From Prunus persica (lineage: Eukaryota > Streptophyta > Magnoliopsida > Rosales > Rosaceae): DNA of 64,000 bases. The stretch spans positions 926,211 to 990,210 of the forward strand of contig NC_034013.1 in NCBI RefSeq assembly GCF_000346465.2, given 5' to 3'. Positions 47,790 through 60,980 of the stretch are shown here, piece after piece. Position 1 is the first letter of the stretch. Each line of letters begins with the position of its first letter. The translations under genes and the position numbers were made by a program. A model generated the notes under the pieces. That model saw nothing but the letters and a program-made list of their open reading frames with translations, searched no databases and was not told where the DNA came from.

Positions 47790-48598
47790 CTTCATTTTAT
47801 CCAATCTCCTCATCCTCTTCCCCTTCCCAGATAGTCTAGATCTGTTTGGATCTAGGCCTATTTGTTTTATTTGGTTGTTTTTGCAGTGTTCTACGTGACT
47901 AGTGTTGTCTTTGTCTTAGGGGCGGTGACAGTAGTGACGTTGGATTATATCTCTCATTGGAAAAATTGTGATACCTGGTGGCTGATGTTTTGTCTTTGTT
48001 TTAACTACGATGGCAACAACGATGCTAGTGGTAGTTGTTAGGATGTGGTGCTCTTCTCTACTCTGTACCGATTGAAGAACTATGCTTGGTCATATGAGGT
48101 TTTCTTTGTCAAGTTCTGAGTTGAAATGGAGTGCTTCTCAGGGGTCTTTTTACTGTTGTTTCTGTGTTTCTTCTCTGTGTTTTCTCATGTTTTCTATTAT
48201 GGTATGACTTACAATTTGTGTGGGTGTCAAAGGACTATGATTTTACTCATAGAATGCTTCTTTTGATCGTTGGGATGTTCTGCGGTCCTCTCCTGTAGGT
48301 TTTACTATTTTGAGTTTTTGCGGTCTCTCATGTGAGTTTACTGTGTTGGTCTGTAGTTGTGGTTCTCGTCGGAGGTCTTTGTGTTAGTTTTCATTTTTGA
48401 CTTGTTCTTTTATTGTAATGGTCCAAAGTGACTTGAATTGAACTTTCTTGTTAGTCTATGACATGTGTTGTACTCTTTTCTCCCAGAGGGTTTGTCCCAT
48501 GAGGTTATCCTAAGAAGATTTTAATGAGCCTACTGTATCATGTTGCTCTTTGTACGTCGGTGATTTTATAAATAAATTCTCATTCTTAAAAAAAAAAA
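47790..48598 (+). mobile_element. Possible LINE 3'-end fragment with A tail
   Basis: T/G-rich non-coding stretch with the words GAGGGTTTGTCCCATGAGG and TTTTAATGAG and a terminal AAATAAATTCTCATTCTT followed by A11. These resemble the 3' ends of plant non-LTR elements. No ORF2 is left, so the call is tentative. Confidence 0.35.
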
Positions 48599-48625
48599 GA
48601 TATAGAGAGAGAGAGTCAGAAGGGA

Positions 48626-48886
48626 CAGTGTCGGAGCCACTCCTAGACCTGGAGTGGCCCTGGCCCCCCCAAATTTTTATCTCTTTCTCTATTATATTAT
48701 ATATAACATATAGAATTTGTAATAAACTATTTATAATTTAAGTTAAAGTTCCCTCTAAAACAAATTAGACATGACTAAAATAGAAATGTTTTGCTCTAAA
48801 CATGTAATCATTGAATACTTAGGTATTCATATACTTGTATTTTTTACTTTGGCCTCCTTAACTTTACAATTCTAGCTCCGCCCCTG
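48626..48886. mobile_element. Small hAT-type element with 8-bp target duplication
   Basis: Ends are CAGTGTCGGAGCCA on the left and CAGGGGCGGAGCTA read inward from the right. The flanking 8-mers are AGAAGGGA (48618-48625) and GGAAGGGA (48887-48894), one mismatch. Length 261 bases, no coding capacity. The ends resemble those of the copy-A-specific insertion at 33978-34316. Confidence 0.75.
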
Positions 48887-49019
48887 GGAAGGGATCAGTT
48901 TTTTTTGTTTTTTTTAGCTTTTCCTTTTTTATTTATAGTTTTTTAAATTTGTTTCTTAATCAATATGTAAGACATTGACAAAAAGGCAGCTAGGTGGCAC
49001 ATTCGCACCAAATTCAAAG

Positions 49020-49115
49020 TTTTGGATGGAATGCTGTCAAAATAAAAAGTTTGGATGGAATGTTGCCAAAATAAAAAGTTTGGATGGAATGTTGCCAAAA
49101 TAAAAAGTTTGGGTG
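49020..49115. repeat. 29-bp tandem repeat upstream of the helicase gene
   Basis: Three full units and part of a fourth, each close to TTTGGATGGAATGTTGCCAA followed by an A-rich tail. It ends about 115 bases before the helicase start codon, so it lies in the promoter or leader. Confidence 0.9.
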
Positions 49116-49229
49116 GCAATTGGACACACCCTTGAGACAAAAAGGTTGCGCTCCCAATTTTCCCGCCAAAACAACCCTCATAAAAAATCCTTCTCCACAA
49201 CTCGAATTTCCGCAACAGAGCACCCAAAA

Positions 49230-52200
49230 ATGGTGTCTGCGACTCCGGCAAAAAACCCTAACCGTACCCCTAAAGGCTCCAAAAATGGGTACCAAATCGG
49301 AGGTCTCCAGGTGGAGTTCCCGTACCATCCGTACGGGGCCCAGCTGGCATTCATGAGCAGGGTCATCTCCACTCTAGATCGAGCTCACAGAGACGGCCAT
49401 TGCCACGCATTGCTCGAGTCTCCGACAGGGACAGGCAAATCGCTTTCTCTTCTGTGCTCTACTCTCGCTTGGCAACAGAACTATAAGTCTAAGCATAAGT
49501 ACGCAAATCTCTCGCATTCCAAACCCGACCCGAAGGCCATGACCGATCCGACGGCTCACGGCGGTGGCTTTGTTCCCGAAGAGGAACCTGCAAGTGTGTA
49601 CTATTGCGCAAAACCCTAATTTTTGTTGTTGTTGTTGGATTTTCAAGATTGTGGTTGCTGATTTTTGATCATCGGTTAGAGTCCTGTGTCAATTTCAAAG
49701 AGTCCACTCAGTTTTAATTGCTATATTTGTTTGATTAATTGATATTGTGGAATTAAATATGTAATTACCTTTTTTTATTTATAGGTGTTCAACTATCAGA
49801 AAAGCCCAAGCCATCCCAATTTGTGGCAAATAATAAGGATCAAAAGAAGCAGACAACGCCTACCATATACTATGCATCGTAAGTTGTTTCCTTATTTATT
49901 TTTATTTTTGAACTAGCTTTTGGAACCTGCTTCCTTTTCATTGAGTCAGCCTTTGGAGAGACAACATGAAAGATGTTAGAAACTTATAAATATTCTACAT
50001 CTCAGCATATGGCGTACTAAACTAGATGCTTCAGGACTTTTTTTTACATGTAAAGTTACATGGATTGACACCCTTTGATTTATTTAGTATTTTACAAGTC
50101 CAAGTCCAACAGTAGAATTGAATAAACACGAGCTTTGAAGCGCTATTGAGTGTCAAATTCATTAAACTAACATAACTCTCTTCTCTTTTCTACTGTCTAT
50201 TTTAGGAGGACGCATTCACAAATTTCTCAAGTCATACGTGAATATCGGAAAACTTCCTACCGGGTGCCTATGGCAGTGTTGGTAAGTTTAGTCCATTCCT
50301 TTTATGTTCATAATTAATGTTGATCTCATCTCTCTATAAAGATTTGGCATTAATGAACATTAAGATTTCCAATGACCGGTTTCAGCACTCCGAGTTTACA
50401 CTTTGTTTAACTGAAGAAAGAGAAAAGTTTGATGGAAGCTGGAAAGTGCTTCCGCCCCCTTGAAACCTGTTGCCTTTTTTTTTTTTTTTTTTTTTGTTAT
50501 CTGCTTTGACAGGCTTATTTGAATGTTGAAGTTTGCATGCATCTCTCTTTGTAGAATCTGAATATGGTCACATGAAGGATACTAACATTTCTCAATATGA
50601 ATGTTTTGGTAACAAAATTCCAAAGTCTCTTTACCTCCTCCCCAAAATGCAGTCCATATATCAGAAAAAAAGTATTAAGCTCCTCCATAACTTTCTTTTC
50701 ATTTAAAAAATACTTAAATAATGTTGCTTTGCGTGTATACTCTTAATCATGACTAATTTTCTACCATCAAGGTTGGTGCAGTCTAAACTTACAGTAATGA
50801 TAGACAACATCTTTCTTATTTGCATGTTTGGGTTTCACCATTTTATTTGATCCAGGCTTCAAGGAGGCATTACTGCACAAATGCACAAGTGCATGGGAAA
50901 GAGAATATTGACGAAGAATGGTGCACTGTTAACAGATCTTTGATTTATTCATTTTCCTTTCTCCTCTTATTTTTCTGTCTAAAATCTGTTATTGGAATTT
51001 CCCAGTAAGCATCTTTTGAAGAATCGAGAGGTCGGATGCCTGGAATTTAAGTAAGTTATTATTTTTATTTAAATTATTGTATACTTCCCTTATCTTATTT
51101 GTATTTTCTCACACTGCCGATGTAATTAGAAGCATACTCCTTTTGAACAATGTAATTAGGAGCATAATCATTTTGAAATTTCTCTTGCAAACAGAAATGT
51201 ACAAAAAGTCAAAGGCCATGCATCCCTTAAGAAAGGAGGCTGCCATGAGGCCCACGATATTGAAGATCTTGTAAAAGTTGGAAAAGTTGTGAAAGGTCTA
51301 CTTTGTTGTTATATGTGTAGCATGTGTCATGTGTATACTTCTATGGTTACATCTCACTAAGATCCTCTTTACTTTTCAGGCTGTCCATATTATGCAGCTC
51401 GTTCTTTGTCAGACGATGCAGAATTGGTTTTTTGCCCATATAACTACATCATTAATCCAGTCATTCGGGGAGCAATGGAAGTAGATATTAAGGGATCCAT
51501 TGTTGTTCTCGACGAAGCCCAGTATGTTGTACCACTTCATGGATATATTATTTTATTTTATTTTTCACCTTATTCACTCAGTTTCTGAGAAAATGTTATT
51601 AAAACAAATATATAAGCAATCTCAATTTCAGTTTTAGACTGATTGAGCTTCTCTTTGTTTTCCTACATACTTTCAACTTCCAAGATAGATTTTGTTTGAC
51701 TTTCCCTGCATATCTTCACAAGCATATTCATGAGGCAAATGAAGACTCAACATTTTCCAATGTCCTGTTGTACTAGATAGTAGAAATGAGGAATTCTATT
51801 ATTAATATTATGCATTTCCCTGCAGAACATCTATCACCTCTATAAATGAAAATATTTTTTATTATTAGGTTGCAAAATTCTCCATTGAAATATCAAAGGT
51901 TTTTTCCACTTGGTGCTTCATTATATGGATTCTTTTCCTATGGGATACAAAGTAAAAGGAGGTCTTTCCCTATTTTATTTGCTTAAAATTTAAATTTCCT
52001 GAACTGGTTTTAACAAAGAATATCTTGTGTTTGCCTTTGATGTCATGTTTGCAACATAGGTGATATTACTGCATGTTTAGAGCTGCAATTCTCAATTAAA
52101 GCTCCGAAAAGAGAAAATTACATGTTTTCCTTAGTAATGGTCTTTTGTTCATTTTTTCCCTTCTATTAGATGCAAGCCATTAGGTGCTAAAAAATGTATC

Positions 52201-55200
52201 CTTTATTACTTTCTCAAAAGGTCTTCTCAAAATAACTTGGTTTCAGCAATATAGAGGATGTTGCTCGTGATGCTGGGAGTGTCGATATTGAAGAAGACAT
52301 TTTGCACAGTAGGATACTAAACTAGTAATATGTATTTTTTTTTTCCATGTCACTTTCTGTTGCTTATATAGTGGTGATACGTTCTAAAAGAATTGCAGAT
52401 GGAACTGGAGCAGCTTTGCCCAGTGGATGTTTTGGTATACCAACCTTTATACGAAATGATACAGGTTTGCTTTCATGCATCCTGCTCACAATCGTTTCAA
52501 GTAACTGACTGTTGTGATTCTTTGGTCATTCATTACTGCTACATATCTATAGGGCCTCATAAGTTGGATTGAGCGAAAGAAAAATAAGTTGGAAAAACGT
52601 GAATTTCAGCACTTTGTCTCTTGGTAAGAATTTTGGTTGACATGTTTATCAATTACTATTGATCTTTAATATATCATCAACGAATATTTTCAAGTAACTG
52701 TTAAAATAAAATAATGGTTCACGCTATACTGTGGTAAAGTTAAATTTGCTAGTTTGTAATAAAAAAGAAGTAACAGAGTCACCTAATTTCTCACCTGTTC
52801 TGTTAATTATCAAATACAGTTCATTTTTAAACAACGATTGATAAGGTGAAAAGTTTTAATGTTCTTCAGGTTTGGCAATCTAGCATTTTGAGTAATTTAG
52901 ACTGAAATTGTTTTTAATTTCTTTAATTTTAATTTTAACTTTAACTTTTTATTTGGGTGGGGTGTTGGTACTGCATGTCGCAGTTGGACTGGTGATAAGG
53001 CTTTGAGAGAGCTCCAAGAAGCTAATGTATCACAGCAGTACTTCCCAATCTTACTTGAATGTGCCACAAAGGTATTTCCGTTATGAGTTTCTGATGTTCC
53101 ATATTGCTTTTTTCTATGTGTAAAGTGTGTTTCTTTGTCAGGCATTCAAAGCTGCAACAGATACAGAGTCAGATACACCACATTTAAGTGGCATGGCTGT
53201 TGTGACATTGGAAGGTAAAGCCTTAAAATTTTTTAAGTTTAAATGTCCCAAGTGTACCCTGACTTTATATATCAGTTGACTTTCTTTGATAATGTCACAC
53301 AGGATTGGTCTCTTCACTCACTTACTTTTTTTCAAGAAAAGGGTGTCATATGGTTGATTATCAGCTTGCTTTACAACGATATGTTAAAAGAGAGGCTGGT
53401 AAGCAGTTAATAGAGCTGTTATCTGTTTATCTTTGAGGACACTGACACATTCCTGGTCATTTTTTAATAGAAATCTTCTCTGTCTACTAGTTTATTTCTC
53501 ATACAAATTAATCATGTAGTTGGTAAAGCAGAGACATGGTTCAAATTTCGTTTTCATATATATTTTTAAATTGCGTTTATAATGAAACAGAAAGGTAACA
53601 ATGATACATAAGAAGAGGGTAATGATTGGGTCGGTCTCGTAATGGTATCAGTGGATTTTATAATTCCTTTTGTTATGCTATCAATCATCTCTCTTTGTGA
53701 GCTGCAGTTTGATAAATGGATTCTGATATTGTACCAGGATCTTCTGGGGACTGGACACATACCTTAAGTTTGTGGTGCTTGAACCCTGCTGTTGTGTTTA
53801 AAGATATTGCTGATCTTTCGTTGTCCGTCATTTTAACATCAGGGTTAGTGTAGCTCACATGATTTGTATCACTGTATGTTTATTACAATTTCTCCAAATG
53901 AATGTGCTTGCCTGTTTATACTTGTGACTGACCACATATATCTGCTTTTGTTTGGTTTCCTACATCCTTGCTTCTGTTGCAATGCATGCCCCTAGGTAGA
54001 ATAGTTTTTACAGCAATACTACGTCTGACCAATCATCTTCGAAATTAGGACTCTGTCACCAATGAATTCCTTCTCATCTGAGCTTGGACTTCAGTTTGGA
54101 ACAACGCTGGAAGCTCCACATGTAATTGATGTTGAATCACAAGTATAGTAATGCCATTTTTGTTCCTTACTAATAGTTGATTCTTGCTGATTGCATAGCT
54201 CTGGCAATTATAAGTTTTCAGCCTTTTCACTGCAGGTTTGGCCTGCTGTTATTTCTACTGGCCCGGGTACCTTATCATTGAATGCAAGTTATAAGACAGC
54301 AGATGAATATGCCTTCCAGGTAATTTGGCAAAATTTGGAATTGATTCTGTAATTGAATTTCAATTCGTGCTTTTCCCCTTTGTAAAATAATATTTTTGTT
54401 GTCTGTTATTGTGAAGGATGCACTTGGAAAATCCTTGGAGGAAATTTTTAAGATTGTTCCAGGCGGCTGTCTTGTGTTCTTCCCAAGTTATAAGCTGATG
54501 GGAAAACTATGCAAGCGTTGGCGTGGAACAGGACAATGGTCTCAGTTAAATGAAAAAAAGAACCTTTTTGTTGGTGAGGCCTTTTCTGTTCCCTTACTCA
54601 CTCCTTAGCCTGCTTGACCAATTATTCCTTTAGAAATTCTCTTTAAGATTGTGTTTTTATACTTTATTTGTCTCATGGTTAGTATTTTTGCATGGATGTA
54701 AGAGTGGAGCTCATTTTACATTGATCCTTTTGTTGATATTTCTTTATTGTTACTCTCTGTTGGATTGTGATTGCTTAGCTTTTGTTTGTTAGTGCAGAGC
54801 CAAGAGGAGGAGACCAGGAGGAATTCGATTCTGTTTTGAGGGGTTATTACGATTCAGTTCGTCAGGGTAATAAACCAGATTTTCGGAGAAAGAAAAGTGC
54901 CAACAAGACATCAATCAAAAATCACTTTGCTGGAGTCCAGTGTGCAGGCAAAAATAACACTGATGGAGCTGCTTTTCTTGCTGTGTGCCGAGGAAAGGTG
55001 CACATAATTGTGGTCATGCAAATAGATATTGATAGGTCGTATTTGTTCAGTTTGCACATGCTCAATTGTTATATTTCTGCTTGCAGGTTTCAGAAGGAAT
55101 TGACTTCACAGATGACAATGCTCGAGCGGTGGTATCCTTTTCGCTCTCATTGAAGTTTTTTGTCTTTTCTTCATGTGATTGTTATTGTTTATTTTGTTTG

Positions 55201-58200
55201 GGAGGAGAGGAGATGGATGAGTTTAGACATCATAATTTCTGGTTATTTGGTATGGCTAATAGAGTAATACAGTTGTCACTTCTTTTATATAATTGTCTAT
55301 TTGTCTTAACTATCTCAGATAATTGTCGGCATTCCATTTCCCAACATGTAAGAAGCTTTCTTTTTATTATTCATGTTTTGGAGCAGAAATGCCTTATATG
55401 AGTAACAATTGGCTGATTATTCTCAACTTCTTTTTAGAAATGATATTCAAGTTGCCTTAAAGAAGAAATATAATGATACACATAAATCATCCAAAAGCCT
55501 TCTGAGTGGGAATGAGTGGTACTGCCACCAAGCCTTCCGGGCTGTAAATCAAGCTGCAGGTATACCCCTACCTTTAGGTTTCAATTTTTTTTTCCATTTT
55601 TGTTTGGAGTTTTCTGTGCACCGTCTGAATTTTTTTTTTTCCAAATTCTGTACTAACTGGCTTTCTACTTTGTGCAGGACGTTGTATTCGCCATAGGTTT
55701 GACTACGGAGCTGTCATCTTATTAGGTAGGCTTCTTGACCATAAATTCTTATATCTTGAAATCATTGATGATTTTATTAACAGAAGATATAATCACCTGC
55801 AAATATTTTGCATTCCGGGTTTAAACTCAGTGTCAGCTAAATGTTATCTTTATGCAAGCTGGGTTTGAAGCTCACATTTGGCTAACTTCAGCCTCATCTT
55901 TTGTACTTTTTGCTATTAAATTATTCCACGGTTTTTTCTTTTCAATTTTTTTTCCCAGGTGCTCACAATGTTGAAGGTTCTTTAAACAGATTTTTTGAAA
56001 ATTTTATTTTTTATTTTTGGGTGTAGTTTATTAATATTTTTCTGTTTCCATATCTACCTTTTAATATTTTTCTTTATCAATTTAATGATTATTCCAAGCA
56101 GATGAACGCTATCGGGAAGAAAGAAATACAGCATATGTGTCAAAGTGGCTAAAGAAATCCATCAGACGGTATGAGAACTTTGACAAGTCAATGGAGGAAT
56201 TAAAATCCTTTTTCAGTGATGTCAAGGTTAGCTGCATGTTCCCACTATTTTTCTTTTCTATAATACTACTTTTCTTATTGCTTTTAGTTGGATGAACAAT
56301 ATGAAGTATTAACAAATTGGTTAATCTTCATACAGGAAAGGGTAAGCAATAACATGGTTAACGTATCACAGAATTTTGAGAATAAAGATGAAAATATTCA
56401 TTCTATGGGTCAAAGTGAAGGATTTACAAAAATGAAAGAAAAGAAATTGAAGAAATTTGATACCTGCGAACAGCCAGAGAATTCTGAGATGAAGCATGAT
56501 GCCCTGCTGAAATCTCAAGATGCTTTGGAAGTTCAGAAATTTGTGCGCATAAATGAGGATGCGGACCTTAGCAAGGAAATTATTGATCTAGAATGTCATC
56601 TTCAGAAAGATTCAAGGTAAATGTTGCACTAGTTTCTCTACATTAAAATTCATGATTGCTCAAGTAGAGTTGATGGCCTAAAATTAGCTAGTTAAGGACA
56701 CGAATAAGTCTGCTTTCAGAGCATAGGAAGTTCCTATTCTAAATGAGTATCCCTTACTAAAAACTAAGCAATATTGTGCGAATCCGTTGATAACTTCTAG
56801 AGTTATTTTGATTGATTGTGAAGTTTTCTAGAGTCTCTGTTTATTTTTTATCAATCTAGAATGCCTTTTAGGTGTTGGCCTGGATTCTGGTTGTGTGGTA
56901 ATTGTTTGTAGTTGCTTGATTTGAAAGTTTCCAACCGAGTTTGAGTTTCCCTAACTACTTGATCGGGGCAGCTAGAACCTAGCTATGTTTGTATGGTTTA
57001 AGGGCCTCTCTTCACTAGGCAAAGAAAAAAGCCAAAATTGTCTTATAGCACTAATTCTGCATTCAATTTTCTCGCTCTAGGAAAATTTCCCACTCCATTG
57101 TCACTGTCATCTTGATATTTGGTCTTTGTCCCCTACATTGATAGTCATTATAAAGGAAGTTTTAATCCGAAGGCCTTTGTGTTTTAACAAATCTCAACCC
57201 ATGAGCTTCATGATCACAAATTATATGGCTCATGTTGAACTCAGGCTGAGATCTATATGTGTGTTGAGGCTAAAGCTTGGCCTGGATTCTTCTTAGTCAA
57301 GTGGATTTGGAAGGTTCAGTTTAATGTCTTCTTAGGGTGAAACATTTCCTATACACTTAACCTTGTCCATTTCTGGGCGTAAACAGAACCATGGAAGTCA
57401 TATATTCATGTCTTCTTTGTGGCATCCATAATAGTGAGTTAGATGTGGATAATGATCTAGATGGATTTGATTAAGACAACTTGTATATAGTTGATGCTAG
57501 ATAATTAGATATGTTATGATATATCTTCCCGCTGACAAAGAAATTATTAAACAGTTTAATCTCTCTCATAATAAAAGCCATTTCTTTTCAGGTACCCAAA
57601 GCCATCTTTGTTTACGGCATTCTCTGATGCAGATCCTGACATTTCCATTGTCCAGGAAACCCCTAATATGGATGGTATCATTTCCACATACAGTCCAGGG
57701 TACTTGAATAAAGATGAGAATTCTGGTTCAACTTCAAGCACAATTGAGGCCTCTTCTGACTTTACAGATCATTTGTCATTTCAGTCAGCATCCTTAACCA
57801 ATAGTAGCAAAGCTTCTCCAAAAGCCCAGTGTGGCTTTGCAGCTACTCCTGAAAAGAATGTGAATTTGAGCATACAGAGCTCGATGCTAGAAATAGACTC
57901 ATCTTTGAGTTTGAGTGTAAATTCTCATACCCAGAAAAGGAGAAAGTCCGTGTATTCACCACTGGCTAACTTTGTTTATGGACAGTGTGATGCATCTGAT
58001 TCCAGAAGTCCTGATTCTACTAGTTCCGTAAGATCAATGGCAACTATAGACACAAATCGCCAAATTGAATTCAGTGTTGAGACTAATTGTTCAGGACACA
58101 AATCCAATGTTCCTCATGTGCTCACAACTAGTAATTTGGTTGCTTCATCCATGTCCGTTGGTTGTGTAATGGACAAAAGACTACAAATTTCTTGCTTACT

Positions 58201-59683
58201 CTGCAAAACTCCATTGGGCCTTCCTGAGAATCATCTATATCTATCATGCTCAATAACTTTGTCATCGAAATTTCACTTAGAATCTCTTCATAAAGAAGTA
58301 TTGAAGTCTCACACTGGGAACACATCCATAGGCATGCCTGTTATCATAACTGACATTTCATCAGTTGATCAGCGACTCTGCAACAGAACTTCTGAAGGTG
58401 CTCCTCGGCAGGGTATATGGTGTGAAGAGGATGGTTGTGTTTTCAGTACCATCTTCTGCCCCTTCTGCATTAGCCACAGTAATTGCCTTGGAGTACAGGT
58501 CATGGCGGCTAACGCATCAAATGTTCATTTACTAAACAAGGTAGGTTCTTTTTAAATTTTACAGGTTACAGGATTGCATGCTGCTACACTACAAAAAGCG
58601 TTTTCCCATTGTGCCTGAATCTTGCAGTCTTTTTTATAGAAGTTATTGTTGAGTATCACATTTCAATGTAAATAGGATTTCCACTGTGCTTACATCTTTG
58701 CAATCTGTTAGTAGTAAAGCGTGGTATATGGTTATTATTAATAGCCGGGATTATTTGGTGTCTTTTTTTCTCCCCTGACTCATTGTTTTGTTGGTTTTCT
58801 AATCAAACTGCAGATGCTGTTTTACTTAGATCAGTTGCATATTCAAAATCTTGAAGCATCTAGTGACAAGGCTTCAGAAGAGAAAGTAAGTTTAAAAATG
58901 GTCTTACAATATAATGGGTCATGTTAGTATGGTAGATTTGGTAATAATGCTAAAATGAAGAAGTAATAATTTGAATCAACTGACAAGGGCAAGGGAGACG
59001 CAGGATGCATGCAGTTACGTTTTAAATGTCCAAGATCGTCTGATTAGCACTCCTCGTATGTTGGTTTGTAGGATATCTTGCCTGTTGTTGATCCAAGCTT
59101 GGATAAAGCTTCTATTCTAAATTCCTTTGATAAATTCTCATACTCCCCAATCGAGCAGAACACAGGAGGCTGGAGGACTACAAAATCAAAGGTCAGCAAA
59201 TAAGGAACATTTTCCAATCTGATGATTTGATGCATTCTTTCAGGCCAGATGTGATGATTAATTTTTCTAAGGGAGATTCACTATTATATCCAATATAGGG
59301 GCCCAAATTATAAAAAAACCTCATATGAAATGGACTTTAGAAACACACCCAAAGCCCATTTACAACATAACAAAGAGGCTTTTAACTTCTTATAAATTAC
59401 AAAACTGCCATCAATTTCTTAAAACAAGCCAAACCCCAAAATCTCATAAAAATACCCAAAACACTCAATAGGGCATCAAAGTAATTTAATAATCAATATT
59501 AAATTCAATAAGGCCAGCTGTCATTGTTGGGGTTTTTTTCGGGTTTGTTTATAGAAATTCAATGGTGTAAGGTTTATTTATAATATTAGTGCTAAGAATG
59601 GGTATATCACTAAATATCTCTTTTTCTAATGGTGGCAGCTTAAACTACCCAAAAGACGCTTACTTCCTGAAGCAGAGGGTTAA
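49230..59683 (+). CDS. FANCJ: FANCJ/BRIP1-type Fe-S DNA helicase
   Basis: Twenty-eight exons: 49230-49593, 49785-49878, 50206-50281, 50856-50920, 51006-51050, 51195-51295, 51380-51521, 52247-52308, 52391-52464, 52553-52623, 52984-53071, 53142-53214, 53303-53398, 53738-53843, 54049-54142, 54236-54319, 54417-54573, 54798-54997, 55087-55131, 55319-55347, 55438-55559, 55678-55725, 56102-56226, 56336-56616, 57592-58540, 58814-58885, 59072-59191, 59639-59683. They give 1275 residues in one frame. Visible motifs: Walker A PTGTGKS (65-71); the four Fe-S cysteines (185, 200, 211, 250); DEAH (293-296); motif VI QAAGRCIRHR. A plant-type C-terminal region has CxxC pairs near 1082 and 1170. FANCJ unwinds DNA 5'-3' and supports crosslink repair. 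The start is MVSATP; an in-frame ATG at 49113 is less likely. Alternative name: At1g20720-like helicase. Confidence 0.9.
59255..59625. repeat. Possible MITE in the last helicase intron
   Basis: The left end (GAGATTCACTATTATATCC) and the inward-read right end (GAGATATTTAGTGATATACC) are similar but imperfect. The interior is AT-rich. Boundaries are uncertain. Confidence 0.3.
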
Positions 59684-59699
59684 CGACAGAAATTGTCTT

Positions 59700-60980
59700 C
59701 GTATCTGATTTTGTTGCACATATCACCCAGGAGATGCCAATGTAGAAGTGCTGCCTCACATGATTTACAGTGTGAATATGAAGCTGAGACAAGGTGTTGT
59801 TTGTTTATTACTCAGGCAACATTCAATCAAAAGAAGAAAAAAAGAAAAAGAAAAGAGAGAAACTATTGTATACTGCATTAACTATAGAGTTTTGTTATGA
59901 CTAAACTGGCAGCAGTTGATTTTGTATTACGCCGCTCGATTTTGCAGTTATGAAAGTGAAACTGCTGACAAGTTTCTGTAGCTGCATTTTTCTGTAGTAA
60001 AAGAAAGGAGCTAGTTTTCCCTCATTTCATAGCAAACTCACTCTTTCCTCTTCAATTTGCTTCTTCTCGTAGCTGTAAGGCGAATCTTCGATATTTTTGG
60101 TTGAAAAGTATCTGAACTCTTTTGTAATTTTCACCTGACTTCTTTGAAAGTTGATGGTCAATCAAACGCCACAAAAATGAGTCCTGAATTAGAGATCAGC
60201 TGGTTTGAACGCTAGGTTTTTTTGTTGTCGTACTTAGTTGATAGCTGGTTAAAAACTTGAGTATTAAAGCAATATGTATGCTTTTCGAAGGTTTAATATT
60301 TTATTATTTACCCTCAAATTTTCAAACTCATTTCAATTATAGATGGAGACCTGAAAATTCCTAATATGAAGCATCAATAGACAGCAAGATCAAGTTTTCT
60401 GTCCATACATTCTATTCTAACTTGTTCTTGGTGTTATTTGATTCATAGAACTGCATATCAAGGTATCACATAATCAAGGCTCTTAGCAATGTAGGTGATT
60501 GTCTTGATTATGTTATAGTTTGGTATGACACATTATATGGTATGATAATCATGCAATGTTTTAATTGTTTTAAGTCAAACATAGTAGATATTCTTTCTAA
60601 CATGTGGTAATTTGATAGTGGATCATCTATCCTTGAGTTCATCCAAAAAAGAAAAACACAATCTATCCATAAGTTCCTTATTTATATCACTTGTGAAAAT
60701 CACAGTTTGACCCATTAAACAAAAATTTATGTACACGTATCAAACTATAGAAAAATATGAGTTTTTTTTTTCTTGGTCAATAAAATCTGAGTTTTTTTAA
60801 GAGAAATAAAATACGAGTTCTTAGGGGGCAAATGTTTTTATAAAATAAAAGTGAATTTTTGCCAGTTTTTCATCTCGCATCCCCAATCACCGCTCTCCTC
60901 GTCACTCTGTCACCGTCTTATTACATGGTTGGTCTGTTGGTTCGCTAACCATTTGTATCTGCTGACAACGTTTCACTTTC
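59700..60980. other. Spacer between helicase and PPR genes
   Basis: Holds the helicase 3'-UTR and the PPR promoter and leader. Otherwise AT-rich, with no gene seen. A T-tract near 60760 followed by CAATAAAATC might be a short retroelement end. Confidence 0.4.

Noticed and set aside
49020..49115. 29-bp repeats as a CRISPR array
   Set aside because: Units are directly adjacent with no unique spacers, and the DNA is from a plant nucleus.
49113..49229. Upstream in-frame ATG extending the helicase by 39 residues
   Set aside because: The extra residues start at the edge of a minisatellite and look like untranslated leader; the conserved N-terminus begins at 49230.
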